Source: Oscheius sp. JU75 (Eukaryota; Nematoda; Chromadorea; Rhabditida; Rhabditidae). Taken from it: 64,000 bases of DNA. The position numbers and the translations under genes were made by a program. Of this stretch, positions 10,932 through 22,735 are shown piece after piece. The notes below the pieces were generated by a model. The model ran no database searches and was not told the origin of the DNA. It saw only the letters and a program-made list of their open reading frames with translations. Location: the NCBI GenBank assembly GCA_037178855.1, contig JASJZC010000004.1, positions 7,068,001 to 7,132,000 on the forward strand, in the 5' to 3' direction. Every line of letters starts with the position of its first letter. Position 1 is the first letter of the stretch.

Positions 10932-13900
10932 TCAGCAAGCTGTGTCTTCTCGCCTCTCCAGATTGTTGTTGTTGTTCTGTTGGAGTCCGACGAGAGGCAT
11001 CTTTGGACTCAGGCTTCCGGCAGTCGGTCTGCAAAGGAATACTTTTGGAACAACACAGAGACAGAGAAACAAAAAACAGAGAAACAGAGACTACTTACCC
11101 AAAGGGCCGTTCCCCTCCCCCGAACCGTCTGGACAGTGAAGACCTCTCTCCTTCGGCAACCTTCATAAAGTTGTCGACCTGAAAAGAACAAAAAGTTTTA
11201 ATTAGAAAACGAGTGGAAGCATGCAAAGCGCACTCGGCTCACGTTTCTCTTTTCTTTCAGAGTGAAGGCTACTTGTGCCTAAGAATAACTCTCGAAACGG
11301 CCCAGTTAAATTCAAAAACCCACAATGATGGTGATAGGCAAGGCTAGGACCAATACTCCGCAAGCTATTGCTCCTGTGGCTACCAGTTTGCCGGCTAAAC
11401 TTGGTTTTTACGCCGGTGTCGCAAGTAAACTTACGGACTGTGACTGGAGTCAAGTCACCGTAGCCTACGGTAGTCATAGTCACGATACACCACCACGAAG
11501 CGGCTGGGATACTGTAGAACTGGGAGTTGGGCTCGTCTTTTTCCAAAAAGTAGACAAGGGTGGAGAAGAAAATGACCCCGGTGGCTACAACCATCGCCAT
11601 CATACCCAGTTGGCGGAAGGAGGCCTGAAAAAAGGAACTTGTCGCTGTCACTCTGACCTATTTACCTTCAAAGTTTTGCCGAACATTTGCAATCCGGAGC
11701 TGTACCTTCCCAGCTTCAGCACTCTTATGACTCTGAGTACTCTTAGGATCCTAATGACCAGAAACGCTCCCTTCAGATCCCTCAGCTGGTCGGTACTGAT
11801 TCCAGCCAACAGAAGCATCATTTCGATGAGGAACGGGACGATTGACAGCAGATCAATAATATTCAACAGCTCAAAGAATGTCCGTTTACGATGCGGAGTG
11901 ACGAGCATCTTGAGTGAGTATTCCATCGCGAACCACACGATACAGACGTATTCGACATAGCCAAAAATCGGAAGGGGTTCCATTTCGATATGCTCTTCTG
12001 TCGACCCGTTTTTCAGCGTCTTTGAAGATTTCACAGGAGCCTGAAGTTCGGGAATCGAGCCAAGAACCAGCCCGACGATGGAGACGCAGACAAAGAAGAC
12101 GGACAGAATGGCAAAGATGTTTGAGTAGGTTGAGCTGAAAATTAGAAAGTGGATTGTTTATTACTTTATCTTTCAAGAAGACTTTGTTCCATGAGCTGGA
12201 CTGTAAATACCGTGAAAGCTCTAATGGAAGGCCAGGGTTAGCGGATACGCAATTGCGTAAAAGCATTTTTCGGATTGAAGATGATTTCTTTGTGTTTTTT
12301 GATGTTCTGCAAGGTTGTAAAGCAGATTGCGGGCTACAACTTTGCAAAACATCAGAAGACTCGGAAATGTGGTTTTCGGCACTCAAAACGCATGTGCGCG
12401 ATTGCGTATTTATATACTCCGTACCAAAATACGACATCTGTAAGTGGCTTCCTGTGTTTCATGACAAGCGTTAGGCTCGGCTATACAATATTTCACAACA
12501 AATTGATATTCACCTCGTTGGCTCCTCCAAAATGTCCCAAACCGCTCTCCTCAGCTTTCCACAGCACAGATTCTTGAACAGGTTCGGTTTCTCGACATTC
12601 GCTGAAGAATCATCCCCATTTTGTTCGTCTGGCTGCTCGTAACAACAGCAAGGAGCCAAGAAGGGTTCGATTGGAATTTGCCAGAAGCGGAGCTCGTCAA
12701 GAATGTCCTGTGGGCAGAGGTGGCCGGGCTGGTGGATTAGACCTACAAACTTGCAAGCTTTAAAAAGATTGAGAGCGAAACTACCGCTGAGATAGAACTG
12801 ATAAACGACGTGGAAGAGAGCTGGAGCTCGCTCGTAGAAATACTCCTCGTTTCGGCTGAAGGAGGCTTCCGGATCTTGTTGGCCTCTTGCAAGTTTTTGG
12901 AGCCTGCCAACTTTTCGTTTCAGAATCTGGAATACAAAATACTTACAGAGAGTTAGAAAGACAGAGAAACAGAGAGACTGAGAGATAATGATAATGGTCA
13001 GACGATTGTGTGGTGGGTAGCAGCTACGCGGAGTATCTGTAGTCGACGAGTAGCAGCAACCAATTTCTTTTCTTTTCATTCGGGTAGGACACTGACCGTT
13101 CTCTCATTCTGTCGCCTCACTCTCTCAGCCCTGCCATAACTCTTGGTTGTCGTTCAGGTTTACAATGCCTTCCGTTCAAGACGGCCTCTCCTCTTCGCTC
13201 TCCCAATTCCGACTTTTTGCATTGCCCTCGTCGTTCTCTCCAGCCGTGTTAGCTCTAGCTCCAGTTTTGGCATCCACAGGCCGTTTTTTTCCTCCGCAGT
13301 CCGTCTCTCTCTCCTTTCCTTAGTAGTCAATAGCCCAGCTAGCAAAAGCCATGGCCGAGTAACTTTTTTGAAGAAGGCCACAGATTTTTTACTTTAGGTT
13401 TTACTTTGGAAGTTCTTGTAACTACAGTAATTTGGGAACTTTTGCAAACAAGTGTGACTGATGCCCCGTTGGGGATCATGACAGGCAGATGCTGTTCCAA
13501 TCGAGCTACCTTAACAGGAGCAATGCTCTCTCTATAAACGCTAGCTTGCAAACTGTTTCGATTTGATTTGGCTTGCATGCAATTAGTGTAGTGCAAACTA
13601 ATTGAAATGGCTTCAGACACACACAGAGACTTTTGGCCATTTTGAACAGAGGGACAGAGAGGCGAGGAGACAGATAAACGGAGAGACAAAGAGACAAAGA
13701 GACAGAGAGAAAACAACTCAAACTGACTAAAGAATAAAACAAAAACTCTCACCGTTTCGCTCCTTAGAACAAATCTCTGTCCTCCCACATTCAAGCGAAC
13801 ATATTCATCTGCGGCTGTACTCGGCTGCGCGTCATCCGGAGCATCTTTCTCCCCATCTGCTCTGGCCAATCCCAATAGGGGTGTCTGATCCAGCTGCCTG

Positions 13901-16765
13901 AAAAAAGGATTACATCTCAGCGACTATATTTAAGCCCCCTCTCCCAAAAAAAAAGTAATTCCCGAGTTTTGCACCTGGACACGTGGTGTCTACTGCTGCC
14001 CTCCTGTATCACATTAGCCAGCCGCTGATCGGGACTTATTCGAAACTGACGCGGCTGTCGGTGTCTATTGAGACGCGAGATGCCGTGACTTGTGGCAAGA
14101 ATTGACCCTTGAAGGACGGCAGTGTTCATGTTTTTCCTAGGCTGGTGAGGGATCAGTGGATGGAATGAAAAAGAGGAAGAAGGAGAGACATCTGTTTCCC
14201 GAGGTATGCCTCGGACACACACATGTTCCCTGTCATCAAATTGTACTCAAAAATAAGGATACGGGTCGACACCGTGCCGGTGTTTTGAAGGCCTAGCATG
14301 CTATCAGCTACAATTAGAGCCGATTGACCACTGCTAGCAACAAATTATAAATTTCTGGGCAAGAGGAAAATGGCATTTCCTGGAAGAATGTATAGAGTAT
14401 AGAGTCTCTCTGTCTCTCAGTCTCTCTGTTTCTTAGTCTCCCTGTCTCTTAGTTACTCCGTCTCTATGTATCTCTTTGTCTCTGACTCTCCGTCCCTCTG
14501 TGTCTCCGTCTCTTAGTCTCTCTGTTTTTTAGCCTCTTTGTCTCTTAGTATCTCGGTCTCTCTGACTCTTTTAAGATCCATTGAAAATACTATAGAAGAA
14601 GTATGCAAATGCGATTAAACGAGAAAAAGGAAACGGGGTGTTGCCAAGGCGAGAAGGAGCCCCCTCGAGTTCCCGCGGTCTAATGCATATCGGGTGATTA
14701 CGAGATAATCTTTGAAATAGGCTCCCGGCAGCCTTGCTGCATTCCAAAGGTTTCTTTTTCGTTCTTTTATAGATTTTTATACCTCCTATCTACAAATAAA
14801 CGTAATAGTGGGAAACGGTGTTCAAGAAGAGCGGCTAAGAAATGAACGAGTTGAATCAAAATGCTTAGGAGGATTTCCTGCTGACGTATCTTCACTGGCA
14901 TCCAATCGGACTCTAGTCGAGTCTTTGCTAAGTGCCTGTTCATGGCTTCATTTTGACGCCTCGTCATTGTTCACTGAGAAAAAGGGGTGAACACCAGAAC
15001 ACTAGCCTACAGGAATTGAGAAAAATATTTTCGTACACACATTTCCCAAAAAGATAAAAATTTAATAAAACAAATTTGTTGTTAAAGAGACAGGAACATT
15101 GCGGGAGTATAGGTGTCCCCGGGCACTACCTTTGTAGTTGGGTCCCGTGACGAACTTCCCTGAAAATCAGTCTTTCGAATTTTTTCTGTCCTGTATTACA
15201 TCCCTCGATCCTGTATTACAAGTAATACAGTTTTTTAGCAGATTGCGGTATCGGTACTGTTTTAGATTAACCGGTCTTTAAACTCCTTCCAGAGTATAGT
15301 TGCTAATAAGCTACCTTTCAGGTCGAAAACACGATTTTTGAGTTTGCACATGTTCTGCAAACTTGTAGACGTAGCGGAGAGCAACAAAAGTCTTAAAGTC
15401 ACTTCGCTGCCCAGAAAATATGATTTACCAGCGACCAATTTGTTAGTTGGCGGCGCGCAACAGTATCTGATGCCGCGCCGCACCGAAATTCTAGATCACT
15501 AAGAGTGTGCTATGCTTTGGAAAGTTATTAAATCGTCTCGTTTATCACAAGAGCTGCAAAATGAGTTTAAATATGGCTTGAAAGTATTAGGGTTGGAGGA
15601 GTTTGAATAACTCAGCCAGGCTAGTGCGCCTTAATTCAACTCGACAACTTGACACTGTCAGGTATTACTGTTCCATTTTAAAACAACTTTTCTTTGTCCA
15701 AGACCCTCGACACTTGTCCTTTTAACATAAAAACACCTGTCACGACGTTTTCTTCCTCCCTCTTCTCTCTCTCCCCCCTTTGTCTAAATTTTCAGCTGCT
15801 CGCATCATTACCCTTGCAGTGTCCTCTCTTCGTCCTCTACCGGAAATGACTCGTCTCCTACCACCCCGAGTTCATTCATGACTAACTTGGCACTGCTAAT
15901 TAGAGTCGTTCCTGCCCGAACATTTGAGTCCTCGAAACCCTTTTCAAAGAATCCTCACAAGGCACTCACATGCCGATGAAGGGGAGATGCTGCCCAATTC
16001 GGGTCGGATGCTGCCAACGAACGGTCTTCGGTGACTCTGTCTGACGTCTCTTCTTGATCTGATCCGATCGGACCGAGTGGTGACTGAAAATTTAGCAGTT
16101 TCAGGATTAGAACACTTTTTGACACATCACTTCAGTTGCTGGATAGGATCAAAGACCCGTACCCCTTTTTTATTAGTGGGCTTCGTCTAAATGTATGGAT
16201 GATGGCATGTGAGAACGGAAGAACATTGTCTCGATGGCCGATGTGATTGTTGGTGTCTAGGCAAGCACCTTGCCTTTAATGTTTTTGAACCCTGAACTGA
16301 GAGGTCAAGCTTTAAAACTACTAGCTAGCTGAAGGTGTTTGGATCTTTTCATGAGCACAAGAGAGCGAGACAGGGACAGGGAAATATGGACAGAGAGACA
16401 TGGACACGGAGACATGGTGCTAGAAGAACAAGCGCAAGAGATAAAATAATGATTTTGAGGAAACAGTTAAGAGTCAGAGTACAAGTTTGGCACTTTGCCC
16501 TATACAGGAAACAAAAAATCATCTGAGCCCCATCTAGTACTTCCTTCCAAAACATGACCAAAATAGCTAGATCACTCTGTTTTGGCACACATAGCTTCCT
16601 AAAAGAGTCAACTACCTCATGACGAGAGCGAGCGGCTTGGAGAATGGTCGGCCCGATCATCTGGGATGCATGATTTTGGAGAGGAGGCTCTCCAGTGTCC
16701 ATCACCCTTGGGGAGTTCCTCCCACCCGCTCCCGGAAAAAATGCTTACCGTAGGGATAGCGCCAT
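10932..16765 (-). CDS. Voltage-gated potassium channel (Kv) alpha subunit
   Basis: Twelve exons: 16765-16749, 16083-15970, 15895-15812, 14136-13975, 13897-13753, 12926-12785, 12742-12514, 12134-11666, 11624-11435, 11394-11324, 11178-11099, 11028-10932; 599 residues. A T1 tetramerisation domain starts near residue 160 (EYVRLNVGGQRFVLRSET) and ends with ELRFWQIPIEPFLAPCC. S1 is IFAILSVFFVCVSIVGLVLG and S2 is YVCIVWFAMEYSLKMLV. The S4 sensor RILRVLRVIRVLKLGR has basic residues every third position. The selectivity filter is TMTTVGYGDLTP, and S6 ends GVLVLALPITII. The C-tail is short with a poly-Asn run. All hallmarks of a conducting Kv pore are present, but I cannot assign Shaker, Shab, Shaw or Shal; the S6 end LPITII recalls Kv2-related and modifier subunits. 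The first four exons are less certain than the rest, though their phases agree. A T-rich acceptor lies 16 bases before the ATG, and a secreted-peptide gene ends 114 bp upstream. Confidence 0.9.
11048..11094. repeat. GAGACAGA-type simple repeat in Kv intron
   Basis: AGAGACAGAGAAAC-type units, read as pyrimidine-rich sequence in the transcript just upstream of the last Kv exon. Confidence 0.5.
12303..12356. repeat. Inverted repeat built from the dispersed motif
   Basis: GATGTTCTGCAAGGTTGTA and TACAACTTTGCAAAACATC are near-perfect reverse complements separated by about 15 bases. Both are copies of the motif also seen near 9645, 10164, 15350, 29058, 43551 and 54879. Lies in a Kv intron. Confidence 0.7.
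14137..15811. other. Long Kv intron
   Basis: No coding exon supported. It carries a degenerate pyrimidine repeat at 14395-14572 and one copy of the dispersed motif at 15350-15368. Confidence 0.6.
14395..14572. repeat. Degenerate TCTCTGTCTCT simple repeat
   Basis: About 178 bases of units such as TCTCTCTGTCTC, TTAGTCTCCCTG and TCTCGGTCTC with heavy substitution. The same repeat class (often its complement) recurs in many introns here. Confidence 0.8.
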
Positions 16766-16879
16766 GATTAGAACACGAGTCCTGAAAGAGTCCCAGACGC
16801 GACTGAACAGAGGGTCATTTCCTCATCCTGACCCAGAGACCCCTAATGGGCAAGAAAGTAGCTCTTTTAAAAGGCTTTA

Positions 16880-18041
16880 TTACTGCTTTTTGAAGGGGAA
16901 TCGTAGGTTGAAGGAGCGGTCAAGCGGAGAGGGAAAGTCGTTTGTGAGGAGCGGATACGATCCCGAGAAGCCTGGACGAAGAGGGTAGCCGAAGCGACCA
17001 TCAGTAGCTCCGTAGGCTGAGGGACCATTACCGTAACCGCGATAGTAGTCTCCAAATCCGTGATTCACTGTGGCAACTGGGGGAGCGGCTAAAATAACAG
17101 GTTTGGTGGATGTGAATTGAAATTTACCGTACGAACTGAAGCCATATGTAGGATAGAATGCTCCACTTGAGGTTGAGTCTAAAAAATAGCGGTTCGAAAA
17201 ATTTTGGGAGCTATTTTGTTAGCCTGTCTATTTGAAGCGAGCCTATGGCGTTATAATTTGGCGTGCAAACTTGAAAGCTGCATTACAGTAAAAAAAACTG
17301 ATAATTTTGAAAACTAATGCAAAAATATGACATCTGAAAGTGGCTTCCAGTATTTCAAGACAAGACAAAAACGTTGGCAATACGTGGAACTCGAACCCGT
17401 CCTGGTGTGACGCCGCAGGAGCGCTGATTGAGCCATTGGGGTAAGCCCATGCGCGCAATTCAGAAATAACATGAATGTAGATAATACGCACTATCATAAA
17501 GCCAGCAGCCAGCGGCTGCTTCGCAGGACTTTAGCGACTTAATTGTCAATAACTCTTGACTTGCCATCCTTGCTTCGTGGCCTCGGACAAACAAACTGTT
17601 ATATCCTACTGTCATATCCTACGATATGTTCACGGGATGTGTGGCAGAGAACACGATGTAGATTACAAAGGTTTATGTAGGAACCACCCAAAATTGATAG
17701 AAAAGGGACACAACTCGGGAGAGCCAGATAGTAGAATCAACCGAGCCAGGAGAGAAGGGCGCCAAACATGGTTTGAATGTCACAGAGAGAAAGAGCGGGC
17801 TTTTGAATATAAGAATAACGATACAACACAAACCAACAAACAGATAAACAGAGTCAACCACAGACACCATCGCGTTTTCAGTTTTGATAATGCGCAGGTG
17901 CGTTCGGCTCGCTTCCAACTTACAGTAGTCTGTTCTTCCCGGCATCATGTAATCTCCAAACCGATTGTAATATCCTCCATTGTAGGAGGAGTACGGATAC
18001 CCACTAACTACCGCCACTAGCAAGAGTAGAAATACTCCCAT
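16880..18041 (-). CDS. Secreted Gly/Tyr-rich small protein
   Basis: Three exons: 18041-17924, 17178-17128, 17088-16880; 125 residues. The start is a clear signal peptide (MGVFLLLLVAVVSG). The mature part is rich in Tyr, Gly and Pro with repeated short motifs: YSSYNGGYYNRFGDYM, YPTYGFSSY, FGDYYRGYGNG and GRFGYPLRPGFSGSYP. It ends in a basic FKKQ. No dibasic processing sites bound a clear neuropeptide, and no Cys pattern is seen. Nematodes have many such glycine/tyrosine-rich extracellular or cuticle-associated peptides; the function is unknown. A splice acceptor directly precedes the ATG. The Kv channel starts 114 bp downstream on the same strand. Confidence 0.85.
17378..17452 (-). mobile_element. 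tRNA-derived SINE-like element
   Basis: On the minus strand, box A-like TGGCTCAATCAGCGC (17421-17435) and box B CGGGTTCGAGTTCC (17386-17399). It lies in an intron of the secreted-peptide gene. Confidence 0.65.
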
Positions 18042-18688
18042 CTGAGATCAAAGTATCAACAGACGTTCATATATGTCAACAAGCACAAAAAGTCAAGAAT
18101 AGATGGCGTGAGAGGGGGGCTTTCAGCCTGCAGCTTGTGTTCATTTTAAACGAGAGAGAAAGGAAGTTGTGTATGGGCGTCTCTTATCAAAAGGTTTGGG
18201 GGAGAGATGACCCCGAATTTGCATCTTGGGCTGGGAAATCGGGTCAGACCCGAGTGGCCTGAAGGATCGAGTCGGCGTGTTGACTTGAACTCCGGACTGT
18301 CATCGAGAAACGGTGAGCCTAAACAAATTTTTTTTTTGGCCACTGGCAAACTATCCCTGTGATGGGGCTGACTAACTCAGTTCCAGTATCCCAGGGAAAT
18401 TCGGGTCGGGCTTTGCACCCATGGCTCAGTCGGTTAGCGCTCCGACTATATTCAAATCAAAAGCGACTCGGGTTCAATTCCCGCGTAGGTTAGACCTTTT
18501 TACCCATTAAAAACCCTCAAAAAGACGTACAGAAAGTTTTTTGTATCCATCTCTCGTCTATCTGATTGAATCCAAACAGGGGAACGGTATAAGCTCGCTT
18601 TAAAAGTAACCTCGGTTGAGAGAGTATAAGTCGACAAGCGATGCCTTGGCCGCTTCAGCAGGAGCCTTCGAAGAGTTACATCAATAAC
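18042..18688. other. Intergenic spacer
   Basis: No gene seen. It contains a tRNA-like SINE near 18415-18495. Confidence 0.6.
18415..18495 (+). mobile_element. tRNA-derived SINE-like element
   Basis: Box A ATGGCTCAGTCGGTTAGCGC and box B GGGTTCAATTCCC (18470-18482) are both excellent. The flanking acceptor arms do not pair at the positions these boxes require, so I call it a tRNA relic, not a tRNA gene. Confidence 0.65.
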
Positions 18689-20481
18689 CTAAAGTTTTTT
18701 CATCCAAACTCTTGAAAAACAAAATACCACATCAATTATAGGATCCAGACTCATTCTCAAGTACCACCCGAAGCTGGTGACGGCTGTGAGAAAGCTGTAC
18801 GAGGCGAACGGCTTGAACCCACAGCTATCCTGATTCTGACTACCGTATTTACAGAAACTGGCCAGTGGTGTGGATACGAAGTAAGTGGAACTCATGAGAA
18901 CTACAGTGAAGGCAAAAAGCCCGAGATGCATGCCAAGACGCAGTAGGGCATTCTGGTGAAGGCCGGACTGTTGGCGGGTACAGAGGGCTCGAGCAACCTG
19001 AATGGGTATTTGTGGTAGCGGCCACTATTTGAATCCCTCCACTCTGTAGTTGCTTTTTCAGCTTTTCCTAGCCTTTTAACTTATTCGAAGACTCGGATGA
19101 CTCACCAGTATGTAGCTTCCCGTGGCCATGAGAAGCAGGATGCAAGGAATGGCTAAGGAGACGATGCCCAGCAGAAGCGGTTCCTGACGAGCCAAATTGG
19201 TACACACGTCGCTCTGCCAGTAGGAGATCTCCCCGTGGTAGCCATGAAGCATGATATAGATCATGCCATTCGAGTCAAAGGACTCATTGAAGCCGTGATT
19301 GGCGTAGATGGCCGAGAGGGCTAGAAGCAGCAAGACCCAGGAGCCCATGATTGAGGCGTAAACGTGGCGGACAGTCACGCGGATCTGGAAACAGCAAATG
19401 GGTCCCGCAACGACGAGTTCTTTTCCGCCCTACCTTGTAAATAATGGGATTCCTGACGGCGTAGACGATCAACAAGGCCACACCACAATAACTGGTCGCG
19501 ACCAGATAGAAATCCAGTGAGACGATCATCTGGAGAGGGAGAGGGTGCAGGAGGGACTCTTTGGTAGTACAGCCGAAATGGGGATCTTCGAGACAAGGAG
19601 CGGACAGAGACATGATGAGATAGAAGAGAGTGACTCCCGAAGTTATGAGATCTGCTCCGGAACGATTCAGAACAAAGAGGAAGCGTTTGGTGGGCATCTC
19701 TTCAGACTGACAGCCCTTGATGACCAGGATGAGAAAGGCGAAGTTTACTGGAAATTGAGAAACTGCTCTGTCACTGTTTTTCTGCTTCTCGACCCAGATT
19801 CTATATTTCTTGTCGGAAACAACACTACTGCCTCCAGAAGAAGCTATTCGCTCTGGAAGTTTCAAAGAAACACCAATTCCAGGAGTTCCCAAATAACTGT
19901 AATTACCAGAATTTTCATTAAAAAAAACTTTGCTAATTAAGTAGAATCGAAAGTAAAAGTTTTTGGGCTTCTCCAAGAGAGTCTCTCTACCTTGGCTTCT
20001 GCGAGCTGGACAGCTGACTACCAAGGAAATGAAAGAGAGACGGACTGTGGATGCCAAGACAGAAAGCTGAGCTACCACGGCGGGAGAGAACGACGAGGAT
20101 AAGGGGAAAGTCTGAGTGGGAGAGCGAAGAGAGGCTGTCTTGGATAGAGGAAGCTGTTAGCCTCAGCGACTACCAACAGTCATGGCGGGACTCTCTGTCT
20201 TTCTGTCCATCTAAATCACTGTCTCTGTTTATCTGTCCCTCTCCTGCTTTTCGACGCCTAAAATTGTTTGACGTTCCGGATGGAACGCTCAGATTTCTAA
20301 TTAGACGTGTTGACTGTCCCCCTAGATCTCTGTCCTGATTCCTCACAAAGAGAACAACACATCCAAGGATAAAGAACCAACCAACGGACGAAATTGAAGC
20401 CAGTATGAGAAGACCGTAACGTTGAATACCCAGAACGTAGACTGTAAGAGACAGGTGTGTCTCATCGTCACATTCACTCAT
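18689..20481 (-). CDS. Seven-transmembrane receptor (GPCR-like)
   Basis: Four exons: 20481-20361, 19747-19434, 19384-19106, 18997-18689; 340 residues. Seven hydrophobic segments are visible, including ILASISSVGWFFILG plus NFAFLILVI (TM1), LITSGVTLFYLIM (TM2), YASIMGSWVLLLLALSAIY (TM4), LLLGIVSLAIPCILLLMAT (TM5), LGLFAFTVVLMSSTYFVST (TM6) and a TM7 ending MSLDPIIDVVF, which matches the NPxxY position. Cys residues lie in the outer loops. It fits a rhodopsin-like or nematode chemoreceptor-type GPCR; I cannot assign a subfamily or ligand. The donor of exon 1 was chosen for phase; a stronger-looking GTGAGG nearby breaks the frame. A splice acceptor ends three bases before the ATG. Confidence 0.8.
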
Positions 20482-20998
20482 ATTCTGGACCGCGCCGAGG
20501 AGAGGCAAACAGAGTGATCTAAGGCCTTTAGGTGGAACAACAGAGCGACTGAGACGCGAATCTGTGCAACGACGCCAATCAAGGGGCTAATGAGGCTGGC
20601 CAGGAGAAAAAAAGTTAATGAGCTAAAGACGACAGTGAAAAAAGAAGCTGCGCTGCTATCTCTGTCATCGCAAGTTAGTGTTCTTGGAAATGTTCGAAGA
20701 GACAGTAGTTCAGAGCGCAAAGTTCAAAGGGAATGATGACGACCGGTACAGTGTGTTTGTTTTCAATACATCACTCAGCACATAAAAAACCTTTTTTTCT
20801 AAATAGGAAAGAGACTAGATGACTTGTAACTCCATTTTTTTTTTGGCGATACTGTCTCTTTGTCTCTCTGTATCTCTGCATCTCTGTGTCTGCTTTTCTG
20901 ATGTTCGTTCTTTATTGTCTCCGAAGAAGCAGTCTCTTTTCGAGGAAGAGTCGGAGATTGGCTTCATTTCCATCTACACAAACAATTTCGCAGTCTAC
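20482..20998. other. Intergenic between receptor and kinase genes
   Basis: No gene supported. An 80-codon hydrophobic minus-strand frame (20478-20720) lacks a signal or splice context. Confidence 0.5.
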
Positions 20999-22548
20999 TT
21001 AATCAACGAGCATTGCTGTCGTTCCTTTACATCGATGTTCGGGACAGGTGCAGCCTGATAAATTCTCTTTTGGATAGACTCTATGGCTAGATGAGGAGTA
21101 GAGATCCCGAAGGGATTGTAGCCGGAAGACCAGGGAATGGTTGTCTGTATCCTCTCCAGAGCATTTCGGTCGTCTATGGGCTTCTGAGAGACATTCCAGG
21201 ACGGCTGTCCATCTAAATTGGGGATAGTTTAGACTGCTTTAGGGACCTACACGTCCAAGGGACAGCCGTGGGGACAGTCTAGACCGCGATCTGGTAGTCT
21301 GGAAACAGGCAAGATGAGAAGCAGAGACATTGACAGTAACCAACCTCAAGCATCTCTGAATATCGTCCAGACTTCTCTGGTAATGCGGAGTTGCTCCGAG
21401 AGTCAGGCATTCCCACATAAAGACACCCATCGACCAGATATCTCCTTCAGCAGTCTGTTTTGGAGAGGCATGGTGAGCGCAGAGAATCTCGGGAGGAAGC
21501 CAGGCCAGGGGTCTCGCCCCTTCTGGAAGACCAAAGTCTCCAAGCTTCACTGTCACTCTGAAAAGGGCACTGAACAGAGAGGAAGGGCAGTTCACCCCCT
21601 GAGATCTCTTCTGTCTAGTAGTACATTTCTAGCGGCTATGTCTCCGTGAACTAGCTCCTTACCACTATAGTCAATCGATTCGTGGATATGTTTCAAGGCT
21701 GACGAGATCTGAAACAGAACCTCGGTCTCATTGTCTCTCTGTAACTATGTTTCTTTAACGTCTTTGTTTCTCTGTCTACCCCTCTCTTTGTCTCTCTCAC
21801 CTGGTACAGAATCTCCAGGATATCCTTCAACAAAACTACTGGTCGGTCCTGTTCGTCCTCTTTACCCTAAAGTTCAAATTTGTATCATCATTTGTATCAT
21901 ACCCTGATATAGGTTCTGAAATAGTTTTGTAAAGAGCCACCGGCCAGCCACTCCAGAGCCAGAATCGGTCTCAAAGGAACTCCACTAACAGCCAAGATTC
22001 TGACCACGTTCGGATGGTCGAGTTTGGAGAGACGACTGGCTTCTTCCAGTAGGCGGACAGCACCGGATGGCTGCGGGATACAGGTCTAAAAAGATAATGT
22101 GATAGAGAGAGAGAGACGGAGTCACAGGAAGACAGGAAGACAGGGAGACAGTCACATGACTGACCTTGACCGCCACGGGAACTTTCTCCCTAAACCGTCT
22201 GTGACTATTCGGGAGGGCTTGTCCCTTGTATACCAGACCTTCCGAGCCCTTTCCCAGCATCTCCTCCCCAATTTCTATGCTCATTTCATCAACCAACAGA
22301 TGTGAAATGTCTGGAAACAACTGGTTTCTACAAATTCCCTGCCATACCCTTGACCAATCGATCCATTTGATTCTTGTACAAATAGATAGTGTCTGGGATT
22401 GGAGTGCATATTCGGCGATCTCCTAAATTTGAAAATGTCCCCATATTGATGAAAAATCACTTGTGAACCAGAAAAGGAAGAAAATATACAGAACGGTCAG
22501 AATTATGAAGGCGAACCAGAAGGAAGGCGGCAAAGGAGTCGGCTGCAT
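20999..22548 (-). CDS. Single-pass transmembrane tyrosine-kinase-like protein
   Basis: Eight exons: 22548-22461, 22422-22348, 22310-22165, 22085-21903, 21866-21801, 21708-21596, 21557-21345, 21212-20999; 365 residues from the ATG at 22548. A membrane helix (FWFAFIILTVLYIFFLFWF) sits within the first 30 residues, followed by basic residues, so the kinase is cytosolic. Kinase motifs: GKGSEGLVYKG, VAVK, an alpha-C Glu in LLEEASRLSKLDHPNVV, HGDIAARNVLL, GDFGLPEG, LPPEILCAH, GDIWSMGVFMWECLTLG. AARN and the W-E-C-L-T-L-G block mark it as tyrosine-kinase type. Odd points: HRD has become HGD, and only about 11 residues, none of them Tyr, separate DFG from PPE. A short upstream exon near 22640 could add some residues, but MED29 lies only 187 bp away, leaving no room for a large ectodomain. 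Confidence 0.85.
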
Positions 22549-22735
22549 AGGTGCGGACGACACGAGACTGGTTTCTGATCAGGCACAGAAGTCTTGAAAT
22601 GAGCCTTTACCTGTAGTGTGCAGTTTCGAATGCGGTAAGTATCCGTTTCCCTCTGTCTCTCTGTCTCACAGTACACAAAAATTAAACTGATTCTTTATAC
22701 TCGTAAGACAAGAACACAACATGGTAAGAGAAATA

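Noticed and set aside
16616-16702. Exon-like segment starting ATGGACACTGG with a GTAGTT donor, upstream in the Kv gene
   Set aside because: Its phase leads to a stop in later exons. The short exon at 16765-16749 fits instead.
18415-18495. Possible functional tRNA gene
   Set aside because: Boxes are good, but acceptor and T-arm stems do not pair in register; treated as a SINE.
20478-20720. Hydrophobic 80-codon ORF upstream of the receptor gene
   Set aside because: No acceptor phase joins it to the receptor, which already has its own ATG and acceptor.
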